This document shows positions 9,356 through 17,880 of a DNA stretch of 64,000 nucleotides, in pieces; position 1 is the first letter of the stretch, and every line of letters begins with the position of its first letter. A program made the position numbers and the translations under genes. This DNA comes from Bacteroidota bacterium (GTDB lineage Bacteria; Bacteroidota; Bacteroidia; Chitinophagales; Chitinophagaceae), in NCBI GenBank assembly GCA_023422835.1, contig JAFAGI010000001.1, positions 248,001-312,000 of the forward strand. The letters are read 5' to 3'. The notes under the pieces were generated by a model. That model had not been told where the DNA came from. It saw nothing but the letters and a program-made list of their open reading frames with translations, and made no database searches.

Positions 9356-9656
9356 CCGAAAGCTTTTTAGGTTTTTAAATTAGATTGCTGTTAATCAAAA
9401 TGAGCATATTTATCACACTCAATTTATCATTTATTCACTGTATACTGCCTGTTAGACGTTCATAAATGCGGTAGGATTAAAAACAATTGTCCTTTGGTCA
9501 AACTGGCAATCAATCATTTAATGAATCTGCCAAAATATATTTATTTAAAAGATTTATAAACAATACACTGACATTATTTCCATACATGCCGCTATGGCAC
9601 AAAGATTGAACAAAATGAACTGTAATATTTAAACAATAAAAATACAATTTAAGAAT
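9356..9656. other. AT-rich divergent spacer upstream of dnaK
   Basis: About 300 bases separate the small exported protein gene and dnaK. I see no gene and no exact TAnnTTTG element close to either start. The stretch is very AT rich and probably carries the dnaK promoter, but I cannot point to it. TGGCAC at 9595-9600 with TTGA at 9606-9609 superficially resembles a sigma-54 site but lacks the key GC. Confidence 0.4.
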
Positions 9657-11567
9657 ATGGGAAAGATTATAGGAATAGACTTAGGTACAACCAACAGTTG
9701 CGTTTCCGTAATGGAAGGTAACGAACCTGTTGTAATTGCCAATGAAGAAGGCCGCCGTACCACGCCTTCCATCGTTGCTTTTTTAAAGAACGGCGAACGT
9801 AAGGTGGGTGATCCTGCAAAACGCCAGGCCATCACCAACCCTGAAAATACGATCATGAGTATCAAAAGATTCATGGGCCGTAAGTACGATGAAATTGGTT
9901 CTGAAAAAGAACACGAAAGTTATAAAATAGTAAAAGGCGACAATGATACTGTGCGCGTGGAAATTGAAGGCCGGCATTACACTCCGCAGGAAATTTCTGC
10001 TATGATCCTGCAGAAGATGAAAAAAACTGCAGAAGACTATCTTGGACAGGAAGTGAACGAAGCTGTGATCACTGTACCTGCATATTTCAACGACTCTCAG
10101 CGCCAGGCTACCAAAGAAGCCGGCGAGATCGCGGGGCTGAACGTGCGCCGTATTGTAAATGAACCCACAGCAGCAGCGTTAGCCTATGGTCTGGACAAAG
10201 GTGGCAGGGAACACAAGATCGCAGTATTTGACCTGGGTGGCGGTACTTTTGATATTTCCATTCTTGACCTCGGTGATGGTGTTTTTGAAGTAAAATCTAC
10301 TAACGGGGATACACACCTGGGTGGTGACGACTTTGATAAAGTGATCATGGACTGGCTGGCAAATGAATTTAAAAATGATGAAGCCATTGATCTGCGCAAA
10401 GACCCTATGGCATGGCAGCGTTTGAAAGAAGCAGCCGAAAAAGCTAAGATTGAATTGTCTTCTTCCACAGAAACAGAAATTAACCTGCCTTACATCACTG
10501 CTGTTGACGGTGTGCCTAAACACCTGGTAAGAAAATTATCAAGGGCAAAATTTGAGCAGTTATCAGACAGCTTGTTCGAAAGATGCCTGAAACCTTGTGA
10601 AGTGGCTTTGAAAGATGCGGGCTATTCAAAATCTGAAATTGATGAAATAATCCTGGTGGGCGGTTCTACACGTATCCCTAAAGTGCAGGAACTGGTTGAA
10701 CAGTTCTTCGGCAAGAAACCACACAAAGGTGTAAACCCCGATGAAGTAGTTGCCATTGGTGCAGCAATCCAGGGAGCGGTATTAACGGGTGAAGTGAAAG
10801 ATGTATTGCTGCTCGACGTTACCCCGCTGACCTTAGGTATAGAAACTATGGGAAGCGTTATGACACCAATGATACCTGCCAACACTACCATCCCTACCCA
10901 GAAGAAAGAAGTGTTCTCTACGGCAAGCGACAACCAGCCCGGCGTGCAGATCCATGTATTACAGGGTGAGCGCTCCATGGCTAAGGACAACAAGAGCCTG
11001 GGTGTGTTTAACTTAGACGGTATTCCACCGGCTCCGCGCGGTGTACCTCAGATTGAAGTTATTTTCGACATTGATGCCAACGGCATCCTTAACGTAACTG
11101 CCAAGGATAAAGGTACAGGCAAGGAACAGAAAATACGTATTGAAGCAGGAAGCGGTCTGAACAAAGAAGAGATCGAAAAAATGAAAGCTGAGGCTAAAGC
11201 CAACGAGGCTGCCGATAAAGCAGAAAGAGAGAAAGTTGACAAACTGAACCAGGCAGACGCTTTGATATTCCAGACTGAAAAACAGGTCAAGGAATTCGGA
11301 GATAAAATCCCTGCCGATAAAAAAGAACCGATCGACAGCGCTCTGACCAAACTGAAAGAAGCACACAAACTGCAGGACATTGCTGCAATAGATAAGGCTA
11401 TTGAAGAGATGAATACAGCATGGACTGCTGCAAGTGAAGACATCTATAAAACACAGCAGCCGGAGGACGGGCAGCCAAGTGCAGGCGCGCAACAAGGGCC
11501 TGAACAAGGCAATACTGCCGGCGGCGGCGATAACGTACAGGACGCAGAATTTGAAGAAGTAAAGTAG
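9657..11567 (+). CDS. dnaK: Chaperone DnaK (Hsp70)
   Basis: Cytosolic Hsp70 that folds and protects proteins in an ATP cycle with DnaJ and GrpE, neither of which is in this window. The 636-residue protein starts [20 protein letters not shown] and has the phosphate loops and hinge of the ATPase domain ([49 protein letters not shown]), the linker [10 protein letters not shown], a substrate-binding domain and an alpha-helical lid. It ends in the conserved acidic tail [12 protein letters not shown] after a Gln/Gly-rich linker. It is a single gene followed by a strong terminator. Confidence 0.98.
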   Translation: MGKIIGIDLGTTNSCVSVMEGNEPVVIANEEGRRTTPSIVAFLKNGERKVGDPAKRQAITNPENTIMSIKRFMGRKYDEIGSEKEHESYKIVKGDNDTVRVEIEGRHYTPQEISAMILQKMKKTAEDYLGQEVNEAVITVPAYFNDSQRQATKEAGEIAGLNVRRIVNEPTAAALAYGLDKGGREHKIAVFDLGGGTFDISILDLGDGVFEVKSTNGDTHLGGDDFDKVIMDWLANEFKNDEAIDLRKDPMAWQRLKEAAEKAKIELSSSTETEINLPYITAVDGVPKHLVRKLSRAKFEQLSDSLFERCLKPCEVALKDAGYSKSEIDEIILVGGSTRIPKVQELVEQFFGKKPHKGVNPDEVVAIGAAIQGAVLTGEVKDVLLLDVTPLTLGIETMGSVMTPMIPANTTIPTQKKEVFSTASDNQPGVQIHVLQGERSMAKDNKSLGVFNLDGIPPAPRGVPQIEVIFDIDANGILNVTAKDKGTGKEQKIRIEAGSGLNKEEIEKMKAEAKANEAADKAEREKVDKLNQADALIFQTEKQVKEFGDKIPADKKEPIDSALTKLKEAHKLQDIAAIDKAIEEMNTAWTAASEDIYKTQQPEDGQPSAGAQQGPEQGNTAGGGDNVQDAEFEEVK

Positions 11568-11588
11568 CGAGTATTGACAATTTAATAA

Positions 11589-11614
11589 AAAGCAGCTGAT
11601 CGCCCAGCTGCTTT
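11589..11614 (+). terminator. dnaK terminator
   Basis: AAAGCAGCTG (11589-11598) pairs perfectly with CAGCTGCTTT (11605-11614), loop of six bases, followed by a run of T. It lies about 20 bases after the dnaK stop. Confidence 0.92.
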
Positions 11615-11688
11615 TTTTATTTATAAACTAAATGTATTTTTGATAAAATGGTCTTATAATCAAATGATAGTAACAACCCTATACAAAA

Positions 11689-11714
11689 AAGCAGGCAGAA
11701 AAATCCACCTGCTT
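11689..11714 (-). terminator. Terminator of the cupin gene
   Basis: AAGCAGG (11689-11695) pairs with CCTGCTT (11708-11714). Read on the minus strand the stem is followed by a T run, just after the cupin stop codon. Confidence 0.8.
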
Positions 11715-11732
11715 CCATTCATAGTTTTATAG

Positions 11733-12131
11733 CTATTCAGTAGTCTGTCCGTCAAAATCTTCTTCATTAGCCTCTGCGTCTTCTTTTGTGCTGCGCACAA
11801 TACCGTCTTTGTGGTGTGGAGGAGAATAAAGTGTATACAGTTTCAGTGTCTCAGAGCTTGATTTGTTTACAACGTTGTGTTCTGCCCCTGCAGGAACAAT
11901 CACCGCATCGCCATCTGAAACATCATATTGGTTACCATCTATCAAAACATAGCCTTCTCCAGCCTCAAAACGAAAGAACTGGTCGTTTTCCTTGTGTGTT
12001 TCTATACCGATCTCGCTGCCTGGTGCAATGCTCATCAGCACAAGCTGTGAATGTTTGCCTGTGTACAATACCTGGCGGAAATTATCATTTGCTAAAGTGT
12101 CTTTTTCGATGTTTGATTTAAACCCTTCCAT
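11733..12131 (-). CDS. Cupin-domain protein
   Basis: A 132-residue single-domain cupin. The first cupin motif is seen as PGSEIGIETHKENDQFFRFE followed by GEG, and the second as DAVIVPAGAEHNVVN; the two His and the Glu are the likely metal ligands. The C-terminus is acidic and hydrophilic (EDAEANEEDFDGQ). Small stand-alone cupins bind metal and often a sugar or small acid, but the substrate here is unknown. It is a single gene, divergent from the aminotransferase, with its own terminator. Confidence 0.85.
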   Translation of the reverse strand: MEGFKSNIEKDTLANDNFRQVLYTGKHSQLVLMSIAPGSEIGIETHKENDQFFRFEAGEGYVLIDGNQYDVSDGDAVIVPAGAEHNVVNKSSSETLKLYTLYSPPHHKDGIVRSTKEDAEANEEDFDGQTTE

Positions 12132-12245
12132 AATATTTATCTTTAGTAATTATCTTGCAAAAAGTGTACCTGATTTATTTAAATCCTTAATAATAAACTG
12201 TTTTGGTTTTAAAAAAGTATCTTCAAATATAGGTACTAAGTTCTG

Positions 12246-12253
12246 TAAATTTG
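12246..12253 (+). promoter_or_regulatory. Candidate -7 element TAAATTTG for the aminotransferase operon
   Basis: TAAATTTG matches TAnnTTTG exactly and would give a leader of roughly 115 bases before the aminotransferase ATG. That leader would contain two inverted repeats (12268-12280 and 12329-12346). No clear -33 box is seen. Confidence 0.4.
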
Positions 12254-12328
12254 CTGCAGGAAGCGAATGCGAAGTTCGCACTATTCCAAATTATTAAACA
12301 CCAAGATAAAGTAGCGGACGCAAAAGTT

Positions 12329-12346
12329 TCCCGATAATTATCGGGA
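12329..12346. repeat. 18-bp perfect palindrome upstream of the aminotransferase
   Basis: TCCCGATAATTATCGGGA is perfectly self-complementary and ends 25 bases before the ATG. It could be an operator or a leader hairpin; similar CCCGATAAxTATCGGG palindromes are, from memory, common dispersed repeats in this phylum. A second inverted repeat, TGCGAA-G-TTCGCA, lies at 12268-12280. Confidence 0.6.
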
Positions 12347-12371
12347 TTATTAAAACATTAAATATTCACGG

Positions 12372-13553
12372 ATGCATAACAGACAATTGTTCCTTCAGCA
12401 TGTAGGCCAGACTTCGCCCGAACCAATGGGCATTGAGATCAGGAAAGCTGAAGGCATTTACCAATATGATACCAATGGCAAACAGTACATAGATTTAATT
12501 TCAGGTTTCAGTGTCTGCAACATCGGCCATTCTCACCCAAAGGTGATTGATGCCATCAACAGGCAAATCTCTGATTACATGCATGTGATCGTTTACGGCG
12601 AATTTATTGAAGCGCCACAGGTACAGTACGCAAAAATGCTGGCAGATCTATTGCCCGGAAATCTGAATTGTGTGTATTACACCAATAGTGGCGCCGAGGC
12701 TACGGAAGGCGCCATGAAGCTGGCCAAGCGCTTTACAGGCAGGCCGAATATAGTGGCATTCAATAAAAGCTATCACGGTTCTACCCAGGGCGCGCTTAGC
12801 ATTATAGGCGATGAATACTTCCGGGGTGCATTCCGGCCATTGTTACCCGGCATTATACACGCTGAATATAATGATGAAGCCATGGCTGGCCTGATAGATC
12901 ATAGCACGGCCTGTGTAATTATGGAAACGGTGCAGGCAGAGGCAGGCATCATTAAACCGGATATAGAATGGATAAAAAAGATCCGCGAAAAATGTACACA
13001 AACAGGCACACTGCTGATCTTCGATGAAATACAGGCCGGCTTCGGCAGAACCGGCACGCTGTGGGCATTTGAGCAATACCAGGTAGTGCCCGACATACTG
13101 CTGCTGGGCAAGGCATTGGGCGGCGGTATGCCGATTGGCGCATTCATTGCCGATAAAAAGATCATGGACACACTTATGGCAGCCCCCGTGCTGGGCCATA
13201 TGAGCACTTTCGGCGGGCACCCTGTATCTTGCGTAGCAGGAAAGGCGGCGCTGGAAGTATTGCTATACGGGAAGTTCATGGATGAAATAGCAGAGAAAGA
13301 AATCATTATCAAAGAAAAACTAAAACATTCCAGGATAAAGAAACTGCATACTGCCGGCCTCTGGGCAGCAGTGTATTTCGACAGCTTTGAAACCAATAAA
13401 AAAGTTATTCATGCCTGTATAGAAAACGGGCTGATTACCGACTGGTTCTTATTCCGCTCCGAAGCCCTGCGTTTTGCACCCCCGCTGACCATTTCCAAAG
13501 AAGAACTCATCCGTGCCTGCGAAATAATTATTTCCTGCTGCGATAAAATATAA
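12372..13553 (+). CDS. Class III PLP-dependent aminotransferase
   Basis: The 393-residue enzyme transfers an amino group, most likely from an omega-amine such as ornithine, acetylornithine, lysine or GABA, to an alpha-keto acid. Class III features are clear: the cofactor phosphate-binding TNSGAEATEGAMKLAK, the LLIFDEIQAGFGRTG segment (Asp 218 holds the pyridine N) and LLGKALGGGMPIGAF with the Schiff-base Lys at about 247. I cannot fix the substrate by eye; there are no arginine or lysine pathway neighbours. A GNAT acetyltransferase follows after 3 bases and is probably cotranscribed. Confidence 0.88.
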   Translation: MHNRQLFLQHVGQTSPEPMGIEIRKAEGIYQYDTNGKQYIDLISGFSVCNIGHSHPKVIDAINRQISDYMHVIVYGEFIEAPQVQYAKMLADLLPGNLNCVYYTNSGAEATEGAMKLAKRFTGRPNIVAFNKSYHGSTQGALSIIGDEYFRGAFRPLLPGIIHAEYNDEAMAGLIDHSTACVIMETVQAEAGIIKPDIEWIKKIREKCTQTGTLLIFDEIQAGFGRTGTLWAFEQYQVVPDILLLGKALGGGMPIGAFIADKKIMDTLMAAPVLGHMSTFGGHPVSCVAGKAALEVLLYGKFMDEIAEKEIIIKEKLKHSRIKKLHTAGLWAAVYFDSFETNKKVIHACIENGLITDWFLFRSEALRFAPPLTISKEELIRACEIIISCCDKI

Positions 13554-13556
13554 GTT

Positions 13557-14078
13557 ATGGCCATAAACAATTTACAATTCAGGAAAGCTGGTAAAGCAGA
13601 CATCAACAGCATCTGGAAAATCATACAACAGGCCATTGAACGCAGAAAGCTTGACGGCAGCAGCCAATGGCAGGATGGCTACCCCAACCCTGAAACCATC
13701 AGGCAGGATATTGAAAACGCGCATGGATACGTGCTTTCAGCAGGTGAAAATATCATTGCTTACTGTGCGGTCTTGTTCAATATTGAACCTGCCTATGATC
13801 ATATTAAAGGTGAATGGCTCACAAATGGCGACTTCCTGGTGGTACACCGTGTAGCAGTATCCGGTGAAGTTGCAGGCCAGGGAATTGCCACCGGACTGTT
13901 TAAATTACTGGAAGATCATGCTGTAGCCAACAACATTTTCAGCATTAAAGTAGACACGAACTTTGACAACGTGCCCATGCTGAAAATTCTTGAAAAACTG
14001 GGCTATACTTATTGCGGGGAAGTATATTTCCGCGGCAGTGCACGCAAAGCTTTTGAAAAAGTATTGAAACCAGGTTAA
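13557..14078 (+). CDS. GNAT-family N-acetyltransferase
   Basis: A 173-residue cytosolic acetyl-CoA-dependent transferase. The GNAT fold is seen from the N-terminal FRKAGKADINSIWKII, the central strand VVHRVAVSGEVAGQGIATGL (the pyrophosphate-binding Q/R-x-x-G-x-G/A loop as GQGIATG) and the C-terminal NFDNVPMLKILEKLGYTYCG. The substrate (small molecule, antibiotic or protein N-terminus) is not determinable. It starts 3 bases after the aminotransferase stop, so they likely form one operon. Confidence 0.87.
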   Translation: MAINNLQFRKAGKADINSIWKIIQQAIERRKLDGSSQWQDGYPNPETIRQDIENAHGYVLSAGENIIAYCAVLFNIEPAYDHIKGEWLTNGDFLVVHRVAVSGEVAGQGIATGLFKLLEDHAVANNIFSIKVDTNFDNVPMLKILEKLGYTYCGEVYFRGSARKAFEKVLKPG

Positions 14079-14091
14079 TCAAGTTCTGGCA

Positions 14092-14121
14092 TTGGCCGAA
14101 TAAATAATTTTGCTACTTTTG
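14092..14121 (+). promoter_or_regulatory. thyA promoter TTG-N19-TACTTTTG
   Basis: TTG at 14092-14094 and TACTTTTG at 14114-14121 are separated by 19 bases, a full match to the Bacteroidota -33/-7 promoter. The -7 element ends 4 bases before the thyA ATG, predicting a leaderless or nearly leaderless mRNA. This is the best complete promoter in the window. Confidence 0.8.
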
Positions 14122-14125
14122 AAGC

Positions 14126-14920
14126 ATGCAGCAATACCTCAATCTGTTACAACACATTATAGACAATGGCGTAAAAAAAGAAGACCGCACCGGAACCGGT
14201 ACCACAAGTGTATTTGGCTACCAGATGCGCTTTAACCTTCACGAAGGTTTTCCTATGGTTACCACCAAAAAACTTCACTTCAGGAGCATTATACACGAAC
14301 TGTTGTGGTTCCTCAAAGGCGATACCAATATTCAATACCTGAAAGACAATAAAGTCTCTATCTGGGATGAATGGGCAGATGCCCATGGAGACCTGGGGCC
14401 GGTATACGGGAAGCAGTGGCGCAGCTGGCAGGGCGCTGACGGCAAAACCTATGACCAGATCAAGGATGTGCTGCAACAGATACAAACAAATCCAGACAGC
14501 CGCCGGATGATCGTAAGCGCCTGGAACGTAGGCGAGCTGAAAGATATGGCGCTAATGCCCTGCCACACGATGTTCCAGTTTTACGTGGCAGATGGCAAGC
14601 TCAGCTGCCAGCTATACCAGCGTAGCGCAGACGTGTTCTTAGGCGTACCTTTCAACATTGCTTCTTATGCATTGCTCACCATGATGATAGCGCAGGTCTG
14701 TGATCTTGGTGTGGGAGATTTTATACATACATTCGGAGACGTACATTTGTACAACAACCATATTGATCAGGCGAAACTGCAATTGAGCAGGCAGCCCTAC
14801 CCCTTGCCTGTGATGAAGCTGAATAAAGATATCCGCGATATTTTTGAATTTACCTATGAAGATTTCACCCTGGAAAACTACCAGTGCCATCCGGGTATTA
14901 AGGCTCCGGTAGCAGTATAA
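14126..14920 (+). CDS. thyA: Thymidylate synthase
   Basis: ThyA methylates dUMP to dTMP using methylenetetrahydrofolate, the only de novo route to thymidylate. It is 264 residues, the classic bacterial length. Conserved stretches include [16 protein letters not shown], the active-site region [12 protein letters not shown] with nucleophile Cys at residue 146, and [19 protein letters not shown] and [14 protein letters not shown] for nucleotide binding. The product dihydrofolate must be recycled by a reductase, which is not found next to it. It has its own promoter. Confidence 0.98.
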   Translation: MQQYLNLLQHIIDNGVKKEDRTGTGTTSVFGYQMRFNLHEGFPMVTTKKLHFRSIIHELLWFLKGDTNIQYLKDNKVSIWDEWADAHGDLGPVYGKQWRSWQGADGKTYDQIKDVLQQIQTNPDSRRMIVSAWNVGELKDMALMPCHTMFQFYVADGKLSCQLYQRSADVFLGVPFNIASYALLTMMIAQVCDLGVGDFIHTFGDVHLYNNHIDQAKLQLSRQPYPLPVMKLNKDIRDIFEFTYEDFTLENYQCHPGIKAPVAV

Positions 14921-14942
14921 GAATTTTTTCAATAATTATTTA

Positions 14943-14971
14943 TTGTTTTTCGATAAATACTTATACATTTG
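14943..14971 (+). promoter_or_regulatory. Promoter of the DUF2975/XRE pair: TTG-N18-TACATTTG
   Basis: TTG (14943-14945) and an exact TACATTTG (14964-14971) lie 18 bases apart, about 37 bases before the DUF2975 start. This fits the phylum promoter with a one-base short spacer. Confidence 0.55.
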
Positions 14972-15008
14972 CGATTTATCTTGATCTTATCACTCAATAC
15001 ATCAGTTT

Positions 15009-15827
15009 ATGAAAAAGCTTTTCTGGATGTCCGTTATTGTATATCTATTTATCGCGGCCTTTGCTTACCTGTTATTGTATAAACCTTTTATTCCCAATAA
15101 TGATGTTAAAACGATAGTCATTGATACAATACCGTCTCAAAATTTAAAAATTAACAATCAACAAGAAATAATTAAATCAAATGATTGGGCGGGCAGGTCC
15201 AGGCACTTTGGTTTTATGAAGGTTTTGGAAAGATATAACGACTCCGCTAAGAATAAGCAATACGTGGGGTTTGATTTTTATAAATCTAACCACCCGCGCA
15301 ATGATTACTATATTACGGTAGACAAAAATTTTATTAAATATTATAATGAACATGCTAGAAAGAATATTGTTGAGGAAACTCCTTACAGGATAATTGAAAA
15401 CAAAAAAAGGAGGGGTGCTGAATTGCTTTTTGAAATTTCGGCCGATAAATCTGAAACATTATTTAAACTAAACATAGTGTATTTGTTTCTGGCGTTTTTT
15501 ATAATCTTTTATGTCTTTATAGTACTGCCTTTCGTGGTATTAAAGAACATAGCAAGGGGCAAACCTTTTGTACTAAAAAATATTCTTTATACCAGGATTA
15601 TAGGCGGTATGGCCGTACTAATCCCTGTGATTTATATAGTGGGTATAACAATTATACATGCGGTATTGAATAATAAATATTCAGTAGGCAGGTTTCTACA
15701 TATTCCCTATGGAGAAATTTTATACGATAAGGTTGTATACATAGTTGCCGGTGCTGCAGTATTATTATTAAGCCATGCATTTGACAAGGGTAATAAAATT
15801 GAAGAAGAACAAAACTTAACTGTATAA
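15009..15827 (+). CDS. DUF2975-family membrane protein with enlarged extracytoplasmic loop
   Basis: A 272-residue integral membrane protein with four predicted membrane segments: residues about 5-25, then a hydrophilic domain of some 125 residues, then three segments (starting LNIVYLFLAFFIIFYVFIVL, near MAVLIPVIYIVGITI, and VVYIVAGAAVLLL). The motif IARGKPFVLKNILYTRIIG between segments two and three is typical of DUF2975. Such proteins are regularly paired with a small YozG-like XRE regulator, as here, one base downstream. Function is unknown; the long loop is larger than in short members, which run near 150-170 residues. Base composition is more AT rich than neighbours. Confidence 0.78.
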   Translation: MKKLFWMSVIVYLFIAAFAYLLLYKPFIPNNDVKTIVIDTIPSQNLKINNQQEIIKSNDWAGRSRHFGFMKVLERYNDSAKNKQYVGFDFYKSNHPRNDYYITVDKNFIKYYNEHARKNIVEETPYRIIENKKRRGAELLFEISADKSETLFKLNIVYLFLAFFIIFYVFIVLPFVVLKNIARGKPFVLKNILYTRIIGGMAVLIPVIYIVGITIIHAVLNNKYSVGRFLHIPYGEILYDKVVYIVAGAAVLLLSHAFDKGNKIEEEQNLTV

Positions 15828-15828
15828 A

Positions 15829-16062
15829 ATGCCAATAGTTGTAAATTTGGATGTGATGCTGGCAAAGCGAAAAATTTCGCTATCAGAACTAAGTGAAAGA
15901 GTCGGCATTACGCTGGCAAACTTAAGCATTCTGAAAAACGGGAAAGCCAAAGCAATAAGGTTTTCTACACTGGAGCAAATCTGTAAAACGCTGGAGTGCC
16001 AGCCCGGTGATATTCTAAACTACCTGAATGAGGTAGAATATAAAAAATTAATGAACTTTTAA
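15829..16062 (+). CDS. XRE/Cro-type HTH regulator (YozG-like)
   Basis: A 77-residue protein that is almost wholly one helix-turn-helix domain: VMLAKRKISLSELSERVG, then ITLANLSILKNGKAKAIRF, then STLEQICKTLECQPGDIL. This is the compact form paired with DUF2975 membrane proteins. It begins one base after the DUF2975 stop, so the two are translated together. It probably controls its own operon, perhaps with the membrane partner sensing an envelope signal (inference). Convergent with folB. Confidence 0.88.
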   Translation: MPIVVNLDVMLAKRKISLSELSERVGITLANLSILKNGKAKAIRFSTLEQICKTLECQPGDILNYLNEVEYKKLMNF

Positions 16063-16070
16063 TCTACCTG

Positions 16071-16433
16071 TTATCTGATCGCTCTTCTCTTACTATACGC
16101 AGCTTCTGTACTGCCTATGTAATTCGCAATGGGAGGCTTAACTTTCCGCACAGAAACTTCCACGTTTTCAGCCAGCGGACAGGCTTCCAGTATATCGTTG
16201 ACCATTTGCATAGCCAGTGTTTCCAACAGTGGTGTGGGCTGTTGCATCTTTTGTTTTACCAGTTGGTAAACAGCGGCATAATCAATGGTATCTTCCAGAC
16301 GGTAAACGACCGGCGCCTGCGGTGCATATTCAATAAGCACATTTACTACAAATTCACCACCAATGAGCTTTTCCTCTTCGTAAAGGCCGTGCCGGGCAAA
16401 AAATTGCAGGTCGTTTAAACGTATGGACAGCAT
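16071..16433 (-). CDS. folB: Dihydroneopterin aldolase
   Basis: FolB cleaves 7,8-dihydroneopterin to 6-hydroxymethyl-dihydropterin and glycolaldehyde in folate synthesis. The 120-residue length is standard. Diagnostic stretches are LNDLQFFARHGLYEEEKLIG with the substrate-binding Glu, LEDTIDYAAVYQLV, and LLETLAMQMVNDIL with the pterin-anchoring Glu, then VRKVKPPI with the catalytic Lys. It starts one base after the trxB stop, so it is the second gene of a trxB-folB operon. Confidence 0.93.
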   Translation of the reverse strand: MLSIRLNDLQFFARHGLYEEEKLIGGEFVVNVLIEYAPQAPVVYRLEDTIDYAAVYQLVKQKMQQPTPLLETLAMQMVNDILEACPLAENVEVSVRKVKPPIANYIGSTEAAYSKRRAIR

Positions 16434-16434
16434 A

Positions 16435-17385
16435 TTAAGATTCTTTTGCGGCTAAATATCTTTCGGCATCCAGCGCGGCCATACAACCGCTGCCTGCCGC
16501 TGTTACTGCCTGGCGGTATATCTTATCCTGCACATCACCTGCAGCAAATACGCCCGGTACATTTGTTTTGGAAGTTCCCGGCTGTGTATTGATATAGCCC
16601 GTTTCATCGGTATCTATGAATTCTTTAAAAATGTCACTGTTCGGGTGATGGCCTATAGCTACGAACATAGCGCTCACATCCAGGTCTTTGGTTTCGCCGC
16701 TCTGGTTGTCTTTGATTCGCACGCCTGTTACAGTCTTTTCGCCCAGAACCTCTACCGGCTCTGAGTTCCAGTGGATCTGTATTTTAGGGTTGTCCTTTAC
16801 CCTTTGCTGCATGATCTTGCTTGCCCGCATGCCGCCCTCACCTTTACGCACGATCATATGCACTTTAGTGGCGATGTTAGAAAGATAGATGGCTTCCTCA
16901 CACGCCGTATCTCCCGCACCCACGATGGATACGTCTTTGCCGCGGAAGAAAAATCCGTCGCACACAGCACAGGCGCTTACGCCGTAGCCGTTAAGCCTTT
17001 GCTCGCTGGGCAATCCCAGCCATTTGGCAGTTGCTCCTGTAGAGATGATGACTGTTTCCGCTTCAATCCATGTATGATCATCTATCTGTACTTTATGAAT
17101 ATCTCCCGTGAAATCAACTTTAGTGGCAAGGCCATAGCGGATGTCGGCACCCATCCTGGCAGCTTGTTTTTCAAAATCCACCATGATCTCCGGACCCATT
17201 TTTCCTTCAGGATAGCCGGGATAGTTTTCCACATGGGTAGTGATGGTCAGTTGCCCCCCCGGCTGTATTCCCTGGTAAAGCAGGGGCTTCAGGTTGGCTC
17301 TGGCTGCATAAATCGCAGCGGTGTAGCCTGCAGGGCCGGATCCTATAATTAAACATTTAACCCTTTCCATAGCTTGTTGCTCCAT
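16435..17385 (-). CDS. trxB: Thioredoxin reductase
   Basis: The 316-residue FAD enzyme passes electrons from NADPH to thioredoxin. Visible are the FAD dinucleotide fold CLIIGSGPAGYTAAIYAARA, the redox-active CAVC in SACAVCDGFFF, the NADPH fold VSIVGAGDTACEEAIYLS and the C-terminal FAGDVQD. The ATG giving MEQQAMERVK is chosen over a TTG two codons upstream. A second ATG five codons in (MERVK) is also possible. It heads the operon with folB; a TAAATTTG element lies 17 bases upstream. Confidence 0.96.
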   Translation of the reverse strand: MEQQAMERVKCLIIGSGPAGYTAAIYAARANLKPLLYQGIQPGGQLTITTHVENYPGYPEGKMGPEIMVDFEKQAARMGADIRYGLATKVDFTGDIHKVQIDDHTWIEAETVIISTGATAKWLGLPSEQRLNGYGVSACAVCDGFFFRGKDVSIVGAGDTACEEAIYLSNIATKVHMIVRKGEGGMRASKIMQQRVKDNPKIQIHWNSEPVEVLGEKTVTGVRIKDNQSGETKDLDVSAMFVAIGHHPNSDIFKEFIDTDETGYINTQPGTSKTNVPGVFAAGDVQDKIYRQAVTAAGSGCMAALDAERYLAAKES

Positions 17386-17402
17386 AATCAATTTTTGTGA
17401 TG

Positions 17403-17410
17403 CAAATTTA
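17403..17410 (-). promoter_or_regulatory. trxB-folB -7 element TAAATTTG
   Basis: Exact TAnnTTTG on the minus strand, ending 17 bases before the trxB ATG. The -33 region is not recognisable. Confidence 0.55.
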
Positions 17411-17454
17411 ACTTATTTTGTCCACATATTTACCGCCCTGTTAAATACTCCGGA

Positions 17455-17850
17455 TTAATACAGATCTTTTCTTCTTTGCTGTTTCTTTAAAGATTCAATC
17501 TTCTTGCTTTTCAGCCTTCTTTCAATGGAAGCCTTGCCTGGCTTGGTTTTCAGCCGTTTTTTCTTTTTGATCAAAGCATTGTTTACCAACAGGTTTATTT
17601 TTCTTATAGCTGCTTCTTTATTTAACAGCTGTGATCTTTCTGACTGTGACTTTACCAGCAGTTCTCCGTTTGCATTGACATTGTTTTTTAATTTTTCAAA
17701 CAGTATTGCCTTGTCGTCATCACCGAAAAACACCGAGCGCTGTACGTGCCACCTTGCGATGACCATAGTTTCTACCTTGTTTACGTTTTGTCCGCCTTTG
17801 CCGCCGCTCCTCGCTGTTTGAAATACTAATTCAGCGGAAATATCTGTCAT
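17455..17850 (-). CDS. arfB: Alternative ribosome-rescue factor ArfB (peptidyl-tRNA hydrolase)
   Basis: A 131-residue protein with the release-factor-like GGQ loop (ARSGGKGGQNVNKVET) that hydrolyses peptidyl-tRNA on stalled ribosomes, and the long basic C-terminal tail (from about residue 95, KKKKRLKTKPGKASIERR and beyond) that enters the empty mRNA channel. Length and architecture match ArfB/YaeJ rather than a full release factor. It is divergent from dtd, with 30 bases between their starts. Confidence 0.95.
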   Translation of the reverse strand: MTDISAELVFQTARSGGKGGQNVNKVETMVIARWHVQRSVFFGDDDKAILFEKLKNNVNANGELLVKSQSERSQLLNKEAAIRKINLLVNNALIKKKKRLKTKPGKASIERRLKSKKIESLKKQQRRKDLY

Positions 17851-17857
17851 AGTTCGT

Positions 17858-17865
17858 TATTTTTG
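17858..17865 (+). promoter_or_regulatory. dtd operon -7 element TATTTTTG
   Basis: Exact TAnnTTTG, 15 bases before the dtd ATG, in the 30-base gap between the divergent arfB and dtd starts. Confidence 0.55.
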
Positions 17866-17880
17866 TAAAAATAAGATTTT

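Noticed and set aside
9595..9610. Sigma-54-like TGGCAC-N5-TTGA upstream of dnaK
   Set aside because: Spacing fits but the essential GC of the -12 element is GA; no other sign of sigma-54 control.
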